A model generated the notes under the pieces. That model did not search any database, was not told the origin of the DNA, and saw only the letters and a list, made by a program, of their open reading frames with translations. The translations under genes were made by a program, and so were the position numbers. From positions 1,714,187-1,778,186 of the forward strand of contig NZ_RJTX01000001.1 of assembly GCF_003729955.1 (NCBI RefSeq): a stretch of 64,000 nucleotides of DNA. The letters run 5' to 3'. This document shows, piece by piece, positions 46,887 to 55,903 of this stretch. This stretch comes from Chryseobacterium daecheongense (GTDB taxonomy: Bacteria; Bacteroidota; Bacteroidia; Flavobacteriales; Weeksellaceae). Numbering within the stretch: position 1 is the stretch's first letter; each line of letters opens with the position of its first letter.

Positions 46887-49800
46887 TCAGATCTCCTGTG
46901 ATTTCTTTGTTCTGTTAAATATCCAGAAAATAACGGGGAAAATAAGCAATGTCAGTATCGTTGCTGTAATTAGGCCCCCAATGATGACAATAGCCAATGG
47001 TTTTTGAGACTCAGAGCCAATTCCTGTAGACAGTGCTGCCGGTAAAAGCCCGATGGAAGCCATTAAAGCAGTCATTACCACAGGTCTTGTCCTGGATCTC
47101 ACACCGTTTAGAATAGCAGAATCAAGAGACAAACCGTTTCGGACATTTTGATGGAATTCCGTGATCAGGATTACCCCATTCTGAATACAGATTCCCAATA
47201 AAGCGATCATTCCCACTCCGGCTGATATTCCAAAATTCATTCTGGTGATGTGTAACGCAATAATTCCTCCAATCAAAGCAAAAGGCACATTAGCCAGAAC
47301 CAAAAGAGAGTCTTTCATGTTCCCGAAAAGCACGAACAAAAGGAAGAAGATCATCAGAATACTTACCGGTACCACCTGGGCTAACCTGTGAGAAGCTCGC
47401 TGCTGATTTTCAAATTGCCCGGTCCAGCCAATGGAATATCCATCCGGCAGATCAATTTTTGCCACTTCTTTTTGTGCATCCGCAATGGTACTTCCCAAAT
47501 CCCGGTCTCGGATGGAAAATTTCACTCCGATGTATCTTTTAATGTCATCTCTGTAAATAAACGCAGCACCATTATCTTTAACGATATTACTGATTTCTTT
47601 GAGAGGTATCTTTGTGCCGTCCTGTGTGGGAACCATTAATGAGGCAATATCATTTTCATCTTTCCTGTATTCCTGCGAGTATCGTAAGCGAATAGGGAAT
47701 TTTCTTTCTCCATCGAACATTTCCGAAGCTGTTTTCCCACCGAAAGCCATTTCCAGTACAGCCTGTGCATCTGCCGGCATTACTCCGTAAGCAGCCATTT
47801 TATCTCTGTCCAACACAACACTTACTTCCGGCTGGCCTATATTTTTGATGATTCCCGGGTCTTTAACTCCGTTAACATTTTTAATAGCTTTTAAAACTTC
47901 TTCTGCCAGTTTATCCAGTGTTTCGAGATTATCTCCATAAATTTTAATTCCGTTTTCCGCTTTGAATCCTGCAACAGCTTCCGCCACATTATCGGAGATC
48001 GGCTGGGAATAATTAAAAGTAATCCCCTGATAGCTTCTGAGCTTTTTATCGATTTCTTCAATGAGCTCTTCATAACTGATGTTCCTTTTCCATTCTTCTT
48101 TAGGCTTAAGGTTGACGGCAAACTGTACAAATCCGAATCCGTTCGGGTCTGTTCCGTCATTACTTCTACCCGTTTGTGCCAAAACATCAGTGACTTCCGG
48201 AAAACTCATAATGTCTTTTTTTAGCAGATCCGCAGTTTTCAAAGATTCTTTTAATGAGGAACTCATGGGCATTTCCGCGGTGATCCAGAGTGAACCTTCG
48301 TTCAGCTGTGGTAAAAACTCCGTTCCTAAAAATTTAGCAGAAAACAGAGTAATCCCCAGAAATGAAAGAGCCACGATTAAACTCATTTTTTTATGTTTAA
48401 AAGTATAGTTGAATCCCTTCAGCACAATCCTGTCCCAAAAGTTGACAAACGGATTGTTTTTTTCCTTTACGTTTTTATTTAACAGAAGGTGTGAAAGAAC
48501 CGGGACTAAAGTCAATGTGAAAATTAAAGCTCCTATTAATGCAAATCCTAATGTGAAAGCTAAGGGGGAAAACATTTTACCTTCTACTTTTTGGAATGAG
48601 AAAATAGGGATCAGCGAAGTGATGATAATTAATTTTGAAAAGAAAATGGCTTTTCCCAATCCTGTTCCGGTCTGTTTAATCCATCCTGCTTTGGCTAGTT
48701 TGTTAAACCTTTCCGTTCCATATTGGTGGGCTTTATGATCGAGCATTACGAAAAGTCCTTCCACCATGACGACGGCTCCATCAATAATAATCCCGAAGTC
48801 AACAGCACCCAATGATAGTAAATTAGCACTCATTCCTGCCATTTTCAAACACAGAAAGGCAAACAATAATGATAACGGAATAATGATGGAAACAATGAAG
48901 GTGGTTCTCCAGTCTGCCATAAAGATCAGCACCATTACCGTAACCAAAATGATCCCTTCAATAAGGTTATGCATTACGGTGTGGGTTGTAAAATCCATCA
49001 GATTGTCACGGTCGTAAAAAGTGACCATTTTTACATCTTTCGGCAATACCTTCTCATTGAGCTCTTTAATTTTAGCTTTTACTCCTACCAAAACTTCACG
49101 GGGGTTCTCGCCTTTTCTCATAACAACAATTCCTTCCACCGTATCTTCATGATGATTCAACCCGGCCTGTCCTACTCTCGGCATTGAGCTTTCATGAACA
49201 TCGGCTACATTTTTAACCAATACCGGATTCCCGCTGTCATTTTGAATGGTAATATTTCCGATATCGGCTACTGATTTCACTAAACCAATACCTCTTACCA
49301 CATAAGCCTGTCCGTTTTTTTCAATCACATCACCCCCTACATTCAGATTACTTTTCGTTACAGCATCATAGACCTGAAGCGGTGTAAGATTGTATTTATC
49401 CAATGCTCTCGGATCAATGCTCAGTTCAAAAACTTTATCCTGTCCTCCGAAGACATTAATGTCTGCTACTCCGGGAACTCCTCTCAAAGCCCGGTCTATC
49501 ACCCAATTCTGCAAAGTCAGCAATTCACGGGAATCTTTGGTTTTGCTTTCCAATGTATATCTGAAAATCTCACCGGTTGGCCCATAAGGCGGCTGTACTT
49601 CCGGATCTACCTCATCAGGAAGGCTGACAGTTCTTAATTGATTGTTGACCTGGTTTCTGGCAAATGTATCATCCACTCCATCATCAAAAAGAATCTTGAC
49701 AATAGACAAACCAAACATCGTTGTACTTCTAACGCTTGTTTTTTTCTGAACCGGACTCATTGCCAATTCTATGGGAGTGGTTACAAAACGTTCCACTTCT

Positions 49801-49985
49801 TCCGCACTTCTTCCGTTCCATTGGGTAATGATGACAATTTGCGTATTGGTAACATCCGGAAAGGCTTCAATGGGCATATTTTTAAAACTTATGAAGCCTG
49901 AAATTGCCAGAATCGCTACCCAGATAAAGGTGAATGCCTTATTTTTCAATGAAAAGGCAATGATATTTTTGATGAATTTGTTCAT
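46887..49985 (-). CDS. Heavy-metal efflux RND transporter, CzcA-like
   Basis: 1032 residues, normal for HME-RND pumps: 12 membrane helices and two large periplasmic loops. The helix 4 signature AVDFGIIIDGAVVMVE contains the Asp-Asp-Glu proton relay of CzcA-type (divalent zinc/cobalt/cadmium/nickel) pumps rather than the CusA copper/silver form. Last gene of the operon on the minus strand (46 bases after the adaptor gene). The metal is inferred from family motifs only. Confidence 0.9.
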   Translation of the reverse strand: MNKFIKNIIAFSLKNKAFTFIWVAILAISGFISFKNMPIEAFPDVTNTQIVIITQWNGRSAEEVERFVTTPIELAMSPVQKKTSVRSTTMFGLSIVKILFDDGVDDTFARNQVNNQLRTVSLPDEVDPEVQPPYGPTGEIFRYTLESKTKDSRELLTLQNWVIDRALRGVPGVADINVFGGQDKVFELSIDPRALDKYNLTPLQVYDAVTKSNLNVGGDVIEKNGQAYVVRGIGLVKSVADIGNITIQNDSGNPVLVKNVADVHESSMPRVGQAGLNHHEDTVEGIVVMRKGENPREVLVGVKAKIKELNEKVLPKDVKMVTFYDRDNLMDFTTHTVMHNLIEGIILVTVMVLIFMADWRTTFIVSIIIPLSLLFAFLCLKMAGMSANLLSLGAVDFGIIIDGAVVMVEGLFVMLDHKAHQYGTERFNKLAKAGWIKQTGTGLGKAIFFSKLIIITSLIPIFSFQKVEGKMFSPLAFTLGFALIGALIFTLTLVPVLSHLLLNKNVKEKNNPFVNFWDRIVLKGFNYTFKHKKMSLIVALSFLGITLFSAKFLGTEFLPQLNEGSLWITAEMPMSSSLKESLKTADLLKKDIMSFPEVTDVLAQTGRSNDGTDPNGFGFVQFAVNLKPKEEWKRNISYEELIEEIDKKLRSYQGITFNYSQPISDNVAEAVAGFKAENGIKIYGDNLETLDKLAEEVLKAIKNVNGVKDPGIIKNIGQPEVSVVLDRDKMAAYGVMPADAQAVLEMAFGGKTASEMFDGERKFPIRLRYSQEYRKDENDIASLMVPTQDGTKIPLKEISNIVKDNGAAFIYRDDIKRYIGVKFSIRDRDLGSTIADAQKEVAKIDLPDGYSIGWTGQFENQQRASHRLAQVVPVSILMIFFLLFVLFGNMKDSLLVLANVPFALIGGIIALHITRMNFGISAGVGMIALLGICIQNGVILITEFHQNVRNGLSLDSAILNGVRSRTRPVVMTALMASIGLLPAALSTGIGSESQKPLAIVIIGGLITATILTLLIFPVIFWIFNRTKKSQEI

Positions 49986-50031
49986 GCTATGATTTTGATG
50001 ACCTAAAAAAGCCGTTGAAGAAATTTAGATT

Positions 50032-51114
50032 TTAGCTGTTCAGAGACCGGTAAATCAACAATTGGTTATCTGTAATTACCTGTTCTCCTTCAGATAATCC
50101 TTCAGAGACGTAAGTGGTGTCTCCCACCTGTTTTAATACCTTTATCTCTTTGACCTTTACATTCGTCCTGGACTTGAAGATCACTACAAAACTCCGGTTA
50201 TCATCAAAGATCACTGCTTTGGACGGAACGGTAAGTGCCTTATTATTTTCCGAACTGGTGACTTTAATGGTAGCTTTGCTTTCAGGAATTAATAATCCGT
50301 TGGCATTATCCAGCACTACTCTTGCCTGCATGGCGTTGGTTTGAGGATCGATGATCTTGAAGATCTTATCTATTTTTCCGTAGAAAACTTTATCGGGATA
50401 TGACAACGTGGAAACTTCGGCTTTCATTCCGAGGCTTATTTTATCAATATCGGATTCATTAACGTTCATGATAGCCCATACATTGGTGGTATTGGCTACA
50501 TCGAAGATATTATCGCTTCTGTCGCTTCTCAGCTGCATATCCTTATTGATATTTTTCTGAACGATATAACCGCTGATCGGGGCTATAACACTGTAGATAT
50601 TTCCTTTTCTTACGTTATATACCGTACTCACTGCGGAAGCTCTCTGCAACTGGTCCTGTGCTTTTTGTAGTTCACTTCTGGCTTCCAAGACATCTTTTTC
50701 CGTATTTAATCTGCCTTCATACATTTCTTTGGCTACCCGTAAATTATTTTGAGCTACTACCAGATCTGTCTTAGCATCGCTTACATCTTTTTGAATTTCC
50801 GCCAGTTCTGTACTTCTGATGGTAGCTAAAATCTGTCCTTTCTTCACATAATCGCCCAATTCAACATTCACGCTCAAGACATTCCCGCCTACTAAAGGAT
50901 ACACATCGATATAGCTGTTTTTATCCGCAGATATTTTTCCATAAAAGCTGTAATCATCTTCTATGTATTTTTCCTCAACTTTTGCCAAAGAGATGGATTT
51001 TAACATGGTGTTGCTTAATTCAAAGCCTCTTTTAGATTGTAGAGCTGTTTCCTCCTGCTTTTTCGAGCAGGAAAAAAATAAGAGTATGAATACAGAAATG
51101 ATATAATTTTTCAT
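50032..51114 (-). CDS. RND efflux periplasmic adaptor, CzcB-like lipoprotein
   Basis: 360 residues with a lipobox (FFSC, Cys16), a biotinyl-lipoyl half-motif (GGNVLSVNVELGDYVKKGQILATI), an alpha-helical hairpin (about 110-150) and the second half (VIAPISGYI). It links the pump to the outer-membrane channel. No N-terminal His/Met metal chaperone segment is seen. One base separates it from the TolC-like gene. Confidence 0.9.
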   Translation of the reverse strand: MKNYIISVFILLFFSCSKKQEETALQSKRGFELSNTMLKSISLAKVEEKYIEDDYSFYGKISADKNSYIDVYPLVGGNVLSVNVELGDYVKKGQILATIRSTELAEIQKDVSDAKTDLVVAQNNLRVAKEMYEGRLNTEKDVLEARSELQKAQDQLQRASAVSTVYNVRKGNIYSVIAPISGYIVQKNINKDMQLRSDRSDNIFDVANTTNVWAIMNVNESDIDKISLGMKAEVSTLSYPDKVFYGKIDKIFKIIDPQTNAMQARVVLDNANGLLIPESKATIKVTSSENNKALTVPSKAVIFDDNRSFVVIFKSRTNVKVKEIKVLKQVGDTTYVSEGLSEGEQVITDNQLLIYRSLNS

Positions 51115-51115
51115 T

Positions 51116-52372
51116 TTAATAGAAGATTTTCGTTTGCACTAGTTGGTTGAGCTCTTCCGCCGATTGAATGACCTCATTTTTCATATCGTAGATCTGAAGA
51201 GCGGTTTGTCTGTAGCTTTCCATAAAATCTACAAATTCAATGAGGTTGACATTCCCGTTTCTGAAGTTTTTAAGCATTCCGTTGTACACCAGATCCAGGT
51301 TATCAAGATCGGTGGTTTTAATTTCCATTAATTGGTCATACTGATTTTTCCAGGTCTTAAATGCTGCTTCTACCTGGGTTTCAAGACTGAGCTTCTGATA
51401 CTCTGCGTTTTTCTGATTTTGCTGAATGGAATAATTGGCCTTTTCTACATTTCCCTGATTGGCTTTCCACAAGGGCAATGGGATTCCTACCATCAGATTC
51501 ACTTCATTCTTAAAAGTCCCTCCATTCTGGTCCCATCCTGCCCCTACATTCAAATCCGGAACATTTAAGGATTTCTGCCATTGAGCATACAGCTTACTGT
51601 TATCAATCAGTTTTAAATAATATTGGTAATCCGCATTATTTTCCAATGCTTTTCTTTTTAGTTCTTCATCATCTCCGAAAGGCTGAGAGGCCAGTAGTTC
51701 TTTTGCTTCGTTATCCGAAAGCCGGGGTTCAATATCTTCCGTAATTCCGGTTAAAACCTTCAGATTTCGTTGCTGCTCCAGTATATTTTTATTGATTCCC
51801 AGTTTATCATTATTAAGCTGAATTACGATACTCTGTAATCTGACCTCATCTTTAAGAGATACATTTCCTTTGGCAGATTGTATTCGGTAAGCATTGAGAA
51901 GATCATTCATATATCTCAACTGTTTGTTGGTATTATCCAGTTTCAGGTTTTCGTAGTAAAGATTAAAATAGGCGGTATGAAGCTGAGTTCTTAGGTCAAC
52001 CAGCAATTGGGAGAACTGAAGCTGGGCCAGCTCTTTGTTTGACTTGGCAAAAGCTATTTCATTTTTCTTTTTTCCACCCATATAGATCAATTGGGTTACC
52101 TGGGCGCCTTTTGCATGTCCCACATCAAATGCTTTCTTGCCTTCAGGATTATACGCATTGATTTGTCCGCTCAACTGCGGAAGCTCCCAAATTTTACTCT
52201 GCAAAATATCTGCATCTGCAATATTGATGTTGTATTGTTCAGCAAGTACCTGCAGATTGTTATTCCGGAAGGCTTCTTCACAATCCGAAAGCGACATTGG
52301 ACGTTGTGCTGCCATGAATGAAGAAATGACCACAAACAGTCCCGCAATTCTGTTTATTTTCTCAATTTTCAT
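51116..52372 (-). CDS. TolC-family outer-membrane channel, CzcC-like
   Basis: 418 residues; signal peptide to about SSFMAAQ; two repeated coiled-coil helical halves typical of TolC/CzcC (for example QLRYMNDLLNAYRIQSAKGNVSLKDEVRLQ and LVYNGMLKNFRNGNVNLIEFVDFMESYRQ). It forms the outer-membrane duct for the pump. First of the three structural genes, 61 bases after the sensor kinase gene. Confidence 0.9.
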   Translation of the reverse strand: MKIEKINRIAGLFVVISSFMAAQRPMSLSDCEEAFRNNNLQVLAEQYNINIADADILQSKIWELPQLSGQINAYNPEGKKAFDVGHAKGAQVTQLIYMGGKKKNEIAFAKSNKELAQLQFSQLLVDLRTQLHTAYFNLYYENLKLDNTNKQLRYMNDLLNAYRIQSAKGNVSLKDEVRLQSIVIQLNNDKLGINKNILEQQRNLKVLTGITEDIEPRLSDNEAKELLASQPFGDDEELKRKALENNADYQYYLKLIDNSKLYAQWQKSLNVPDLNVGAGWDQNGGTFKNEVNLMVGIPLPLWKANQGNVEKANYSIQQNQKNAEYQKLSLETQVEAAFKTWKNQYDQLMEIKTTDLDNLDLVYNGMLKNFRNGNVNLIEFVDFMESYRQTALQIYDMKNEVIQSAEELNQLVQTKIFY

Positions 52373-52433
52373 GAGACAAAATTGCTTTTCTGCAATTAAA
52401 ACGAACTTAAAGGGGGCTTAAAAAAAAATTAAA

Positions 52434-53798
52434 TTATTTTTTGAAAAATACTGTGAATTGATTAATGTGCTCTTCAGGAGAAGAATAAGTAATTTCCGCA
52501 CCATGGTATTCAAGGATTCTTTTGACAATTCTGAGACCTAATCCGGAACCTGAAATATTCTGGGAATTGTTTCCTCTCATAAAAGCTTCAAATAATTTGG
52601 GCTGTTCTTCTTCAGGGATTGTACTTCCTTGCGAAATCACATCTACAGTAAGCTGAGAATTGGTTTCCGTAATCAAAACATCCACTTCTGTATTATCAGA
52701 ATATACTGCTGCATTTTTGAATAAATTGATGAATACAATATCGAGTAAAGACTGGATTCCTTTTATGGTCAAAAGAGCATTCTCAGAAGTGTTTTCAGAG
52801 ATCAGGAAATCCATTTTAAGATTCGGATAGCTTTTTTCTACGATTTCAAAAGATTCAAAGATCACTTCATCTATTCTTACTTCTTCGTAAATGCTCTGGA
52901 TATTTTCTTTATCAAATTTGGTAAGCAAAAGCAGAGAATTCGTTAAGTCTGATAATTGATAAACATCTTGTTGAATTTGTTTTAATGAAGATAATGTTTC
53001 CGGAGCGTGCTGTTCCAGCTTGATCAGGTTTTCCAACTGAAAGGCCATTCTGGTAAGAGGCGTTCTGATCTCATGAGACGCACTTGCTGTAAAGTCCTTT
53101 TGTGACTGAAATACATCGTTCAGTCTTACAATCATGGTATTGAAAGATTTCGCCAGTACATTGATTTCATCTTCTGATTCCTGAACCGGGATCTGAGTCG
53201 TTAATTTGTGGGCGGTAACTTCTGAAATTTCCTGGTTTAAGTCTTCCAGCGGACGCAGAAACTGCCCCATAAAATAATAGCTGAAAAAACCGATGAGAAG
53301 CACGCTCATTACATATGCCGTTATTAAAAGATATTTCAAATAAGCCAGCTTAGACTTTCCGTTACTGTCAAAAGCACTCGTAAGGATATAATAATTTTCT
53401 CCGTTAATGGTTTTTAGAGCGGCATATATTTCCGGAACCGTTTTCTCAGAGTATATCGCTTTTTTTTGATCCAGTTCTTTTAGCAAAGCATTATCCCATG
53501 TCACATTTCTGTCTTTTATGGTGCTGTAAATAAGCTCCTTTTGACCGTTAAAAATCAGAATGGTTTCATTTAAAAGGATATTGTCTGAATTTTCATTAAA
53601 AAAAACAGGGGCTTCTTCTTCAAAGTCTTTTGATTTGGAAATAAAATGGGAAGTGAATTCAAGTCTCTGCCTGAATCTTTCTTTAAATTCTTCTCTTCTG
53701 AAATCATTGAAAGATATATAAATAACCGCCATTACAATACCAAATAGTAATGAAAAGGCTATACTGATCGTTAATGCTATCTTTCGTTTTAAAGACAT
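52434..53798 (-). CDS. Sensor histidine kinase
   Basis: 454 residues: membrane helices at about 8-31 and 153-178 enclosing a periplasmic sensor domain of about 120 residues, a HAMP segment (about 178-230), the H-box SHEIRTPLTRM with His242 and the ATPase N, G1 and G2 boxes (NLFKNAAVYS, GSGLGLRIVKRI). It is likely to sense periplasmic metal and to phosphorylate the response regulator whose gene ends two bases upstream. Confidence 0.94.
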   Translation of the reverse strand: MSLKRKIALTISIAFSLLFGIVMAVIYISFNDFRREEFKERFRQRLEFTSHFISKSKDFEEEAPVFFNENSDNILLNETILIFNGQKELIYSTIKDRNVTWDNALLKELDQKKAIYSEKTVPEIYAALKTINGENYYILTSAFDSNGKSKLAYLKYLLITAYVMSVLLIGFFSYYFMGQFLRPLEDLNQEISEVTAHKLTTQIPVQESEDEINVLAKSFNTMIVRLNDVFQSQKDFTASASHEIRTPLTRMAFQLENLIKLEQHAPETLSSLKQIQQDVYQLSDLTNSLLLLTKFDKENIQSIYEEVRIDEVIFESFEIVEKSYPNLKMDFLISENTSENALLTIKGIQSLLDIVFINLFKNAAVYSDNTEVDVLITETNSQLTVDVISQGSTIPEEEQPKLFEAFMRGNNSQNISGSGLGLRIVKRILEYHGAEITYSSPEEHINQFTVFFKK

Positions 53799-53799
53799 G

Positions 53800-54480
53800 T
53801 TACAACGGGCTTAAATAGTATCCAAAGCCGGAACGAGTATGAATGAGCTTCACTTTAAAATCCTTATCAATCTTTTTTCTTAAAAAATTGATGTATACTT
53901 CTACCGTATTGGTATTGGTGTTGAAATTATGCTCCCAGACATGTTCTGTGATCTGCTGTTTAGAAACGGTTCTTCCCTGTGCTTCAGCAAGATAAACCAA
54001 CAACTGGAATTCTTTTAAGGTAAGTGCTATTTCATTTCCGCCTCTGTATACTTTTTGCTCGGTTTTATTGATGATGAGATCATCAACTCTTACGATATCT
54101 TGGTCTGTATTATCTGCGGGTCCTTTTCTTCGCATCAGAGAATTGATGCGTAATAACAGTTCTTCAAACTGAAAAGGTTTTACCAGATAATCATCCGCCA
54201 GTCTGTTAAAGGCATCTTTTTTATCCGAAAGATCTCCGTAAGCTGAAATAATAATGATAGGCGTATTCTTATCGAAAGAGCGAATGGTTTGGCAGACATC
54301 CAATCCGTTTATTTTAGGGACATTAATATCCAACAGGTACATATCGTAGGTATTGCTTTTGATCTGGCGAAGAAATGTTTCCCCATCATAAATCTTATCA
54401 CAGGTAAAGTGATTTGATTCCAAAAACTTGCACAGTTCAGCCGAAAGAATAAGGTCGTCTTCCAATAAAAGAATATTCAT
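53800..54480 (-). CDS. OmpR/PhoB-family response regulator
   Basis: 226 residues: receiver domain with acidic pocket (EDD at 7-9), phosphoacceptor Asp51 (LLDINVP), Thr/Ser and Lys (VKPF) sites, and a C-terminal winged helix (about 130-226, LTLKEFQLLVYLAEA...HTRSGFGYYL). First gene of the regulator-sensor-channel-adaptor-pump series. It resembles CzcR/CusR and probably activates the efflux genes in response to metal. Confidence 0.95.
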   Translation of the reverse strand: MNILLLEDDLILSAELCKFLESNHFTCDKIYDGETFLRQIKSNTYDMYLLDINVPKINGLDVCQTIRSFDKNTPIIIISAYGDLSDKKDAFNRLADDYLVKPFQFEELLLRINSLMRRKGPADNTDQDIVRVDDLIINKTEQKVYRGGNEIALTLKEFQLLVYLAEAQGRTVSKQQITEHVWEHNFNTNTNTVEVYINFLRKKIDKDFKVKLIHTRSGFGYYLSPL

Positions 54481-54603
54481 CGAAGTTTATTTTATACGAA
54501 TTTAAAGATTTTTTTAAGGATTTGAATCAAATAGCAATCCATATATCAGCCTAATGGATAATTTTAATTAAATTTTAAGCATCTGCAAGGAGATTTCTTA
54601 GAA

Positions 54604-54629
54604 TAAAAAAATCCCGGAAGAATCCGGGA
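54604..54629 (-). terminator. Terminator after tRNA-Thr(GGT)
   Basis: TCCCGGA (54612-54618), loop AGAA, TCCGGGA (54623-54629), then seven T residues on the minus strand. It ends the tRNA transcript before the efflux regulator gene. Confidence 0.9.
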
Positions 54630-54637
54630 CTGAAGTG

Positions 54638-54709
54638 AGCCAACTACGGGACTTGAACCCGTGACCTCTTCCTTACCAAGGAAGCACTCTACCGCTGAGC
54701 TAAGTCGGC
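54638..54709 (-). tRNA. trnT: tRNA-Thr (anticodon GGT)
   Basis: 72 bases; acceptor GCCGACT/AGTTGGC, anticodon stem CTTCC/GGAAG with loop TTGGTAA, T arm CGGGTTCAAGTCCCG. The last tRNA of the cluster; in relatives it precedes tuf. Confidence 0.95.
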
Positions 54710-54721
54710 GTCAAACAAAAA

Positions 54722-54746
54722 AATCACACTAAGCTGCGTGATTTTT
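54722..54746 (-). terminator. Terminator-like hairpin after the second tRNA-Gly
   Basis: AAATCAC...GTGATTT stem with T-rich flank on the minus strand, between tRNA-Gly and tRNA-Thr(GGT); a matching hairpin follows the other tRNA-Gly at 55147-55169. Confidence 0.65.
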
Positions 54747-54750
54747 GTTG

Positions 54751-54823
54751 AGCGGAAGACGGGGGTCGAACCCGCGACATTCAGCTTGGAAGGCTGACGC
54801 TCTACCAACTGAGCTACTTCCGC
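54751..54823 (-). tRNA. trnG: tRNA-Gly (anticodon TCC), copy 2
   Basis: 73 bases; acceptor GCGGAAG/CTTCCGC, anticodon loop CTTCCAA, T arm CGGGTTCGACCCCCG. Nearly identical to the copy at 55173-55245. Confidence 0.96.
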
Positions 54824-54909
54824 AATTTTGTTTCCAAAACTATTGGTAACGCTGTGCAAACTTATAAAAAACCTTTTAAATCTGCAAGTTTTCTTTTATA
54901 ATATAAATG

Positions 54910-54990
54910 TGGGGAGAGCAGGATTCGAACCTACGAAGCCGAAGCAACTGAGTTACAGTCAGTCCCATTTAGCCACTCTGGAATCTCCCC
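54910..54990 (-). tRNA. trnY: tRNA-Tyr (anticodon GTA), copy 2
   Basis: 81 bases with the long variable arm of class II tRNAs (TTGCTTCGGCTTCG); acceptor GGGGAGA/TCTCCCC, anticodon loop CTGTAAC, discriminator A. Confidence 0.96.
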
Positions 54991-55009
54991 TCATGTTATA
55001 TTAAAATTG

Positions 55010-55083
55010 AGCCTCCAGAGGGATTCGAACCCACGACCCCGAGATTACAAATCACGTGCTCTGGCCAACTGAGCTATGGAGGC
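55010..55083 (-). tRNA. trnT: tRNA-Thr (anticodon TGT), copy 2
   Basis: 74 bases; acceptor GCCTCCA/TGGAGGC, anticodon loop TTTGTAA, T arm GTGGGTTCGAATCCCTC. Confidence 0.96.
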
Positions 55084-55146
55084 AATTTTAAAGGACTGAA
55101 AGCATTCAGGGAAACTCTACCCTACGCTATATCAGGTGTAAAAAAA

Positions 55147-55169
55147 AATCACGCCTATTGGGTGATTTA
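55147..55169 (-). terminator. Terminator-like hairpin after the first tRNA-Gly
   Basis: AAATCACG/GGTGATTT-type stem with a T9 run on the minus strand, between the two tRNA cassettes. Confidence 0.65.
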
Positions 55170-55172
55170 ATG

Positions 55173-55245
55173 AGCGGAAGACGGGGGTCGAACCCGCGAC
55201 ATTCAGCTTGGAAGGCTGACGCTCTACCAACTGAGCTACTTCCGC
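55173..55245 (-). tRNA. trnG: tRNA-Gly (anticodon TCC), copy 1
   Basis: 73 bases, same structure as the copy at 54751-54823. Confidence 0.96.
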
Positions 55246-55330
55246 AATTTTGTTTCCAAAACTATTGGTAACGCTGTGCAAATCTATAAAAAAGCTTTTA
55301 AATCTGCAACTTTATTTTGAATATAAAATG

Positions 55331-55411
55331 TGGGGAGAGCAGGATTCGAACCTACGAAGCCGAAGCAACTGAGTTACAGTCAGTCCCATTTAGCCACTCT
55401 GGAATCTCCCC
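55331..55411 (-). tRNA. trnY: tRNA-Tyr (anticodon GTA), copy 1
   Basis: 81 bases, same structure as the copy at 54910-54990, long variable arm. Confidence 0.96.
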
Positions 55412-55430
55412 TCATGTTTATATTAAAATG

Positions 55431-55504
55431 AGCCTCCAGAGGGATTCGAACCCACGACCCCGAGATTACAAATCACGTGCTCTGGCCAACTGAGCTATGG
55501 AGGC
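55431..55504 (-). tRNA. trnT: tRNA-Thr (anticodon TGT), copy 1
   Basis: 74 bases, same structure as the copy at 55010-55083; first tRNA after the promoter. Confidence 0.96.
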
Positions 55505-55550
55505 ATTTTAAAAAAAGAATTCAAAAGATCACTGTTCCTTTTTGCGAGTG

Positions 55551-55581
55551 CAAATATAGAACGGATTTTTTGAATTCTCAA
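55551..55581 (-). promoter_or_regulatory. Predicted promoter of the tRNA cluster
   Basis: TTG (55581-55579), 20 bases, TATATTTG (55558-55551) on the minus strand, between hpf and the first tRNA. Confidence 0.65.
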
Positions 55582-55612
55582 ATTTTTTAATAACTTTTTT
55601 TTAACTTTTTTC

Positions 55613-55903
55613 TTAGGCCATTTCTTTTTTCTTGATTAATAGCTTTTTAGCAGTATCAACACAAAGGTCTAAACTTTCTTCAAAAGTTGTGGTTGTCTTC
55701 TTTACGACGATGTCATCTCCCGGAACTGCCAAAATAATCTCAGCCGTTTTATTTGCTTTATCTGCGTTATTTTCTACTTTTAGAAAGACTTTGCATTCCT
55801 GAATTTTATCATAGAAAGTCTCAAGTTTGTTTACTTTTTTGTCAATGTGAGATTCTAATGGTTCGTGAGGAGTTAAACCAATTGATTGTACTGTGATCTT
55901 CAT
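55613..55903 (-). CDS. hpf: Ribosome hibernation-promoting factor, short HPF/RaiA type
   Basis: 96 residues with the beta-alpha-beta pattern (VQSIGLTPHEPLESHIDKKVNKLETFYDKI) of the short HPF/YfiA family, lacking the C-terminal dimerisation domain of long HPF. It binds the decoding region of idle 30S subunits. Its start overlaps the recombinase stop by four bases (ATGA), so the two are coupled. Confidence 0.92.
   Translation of the reverse strand: MKITVQSIGLTPHEPLESHIDKKVNKLETFYDKIQECKVFLKVENNADKANKTAEIILAVPGDDIVVKKTTTTFEESLDLCVDTAKKLLIKKKEMA

Larger units (their letters stand above)
54751..55504. repeat. Tandem duplication of a Thr-Tyr-Gly tRNA cassette
   Basis: The three tRNA genes recur with offsets of 421, 421 and 422 bases. 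Spacer DNA is copied too: the stretch after each Gly gene's 5' end (54824 and 55246) shares more than 30 identical bases, then diverges by scattered changes. The duplication is therefore recent but not brand new. Confidence 0.88.
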
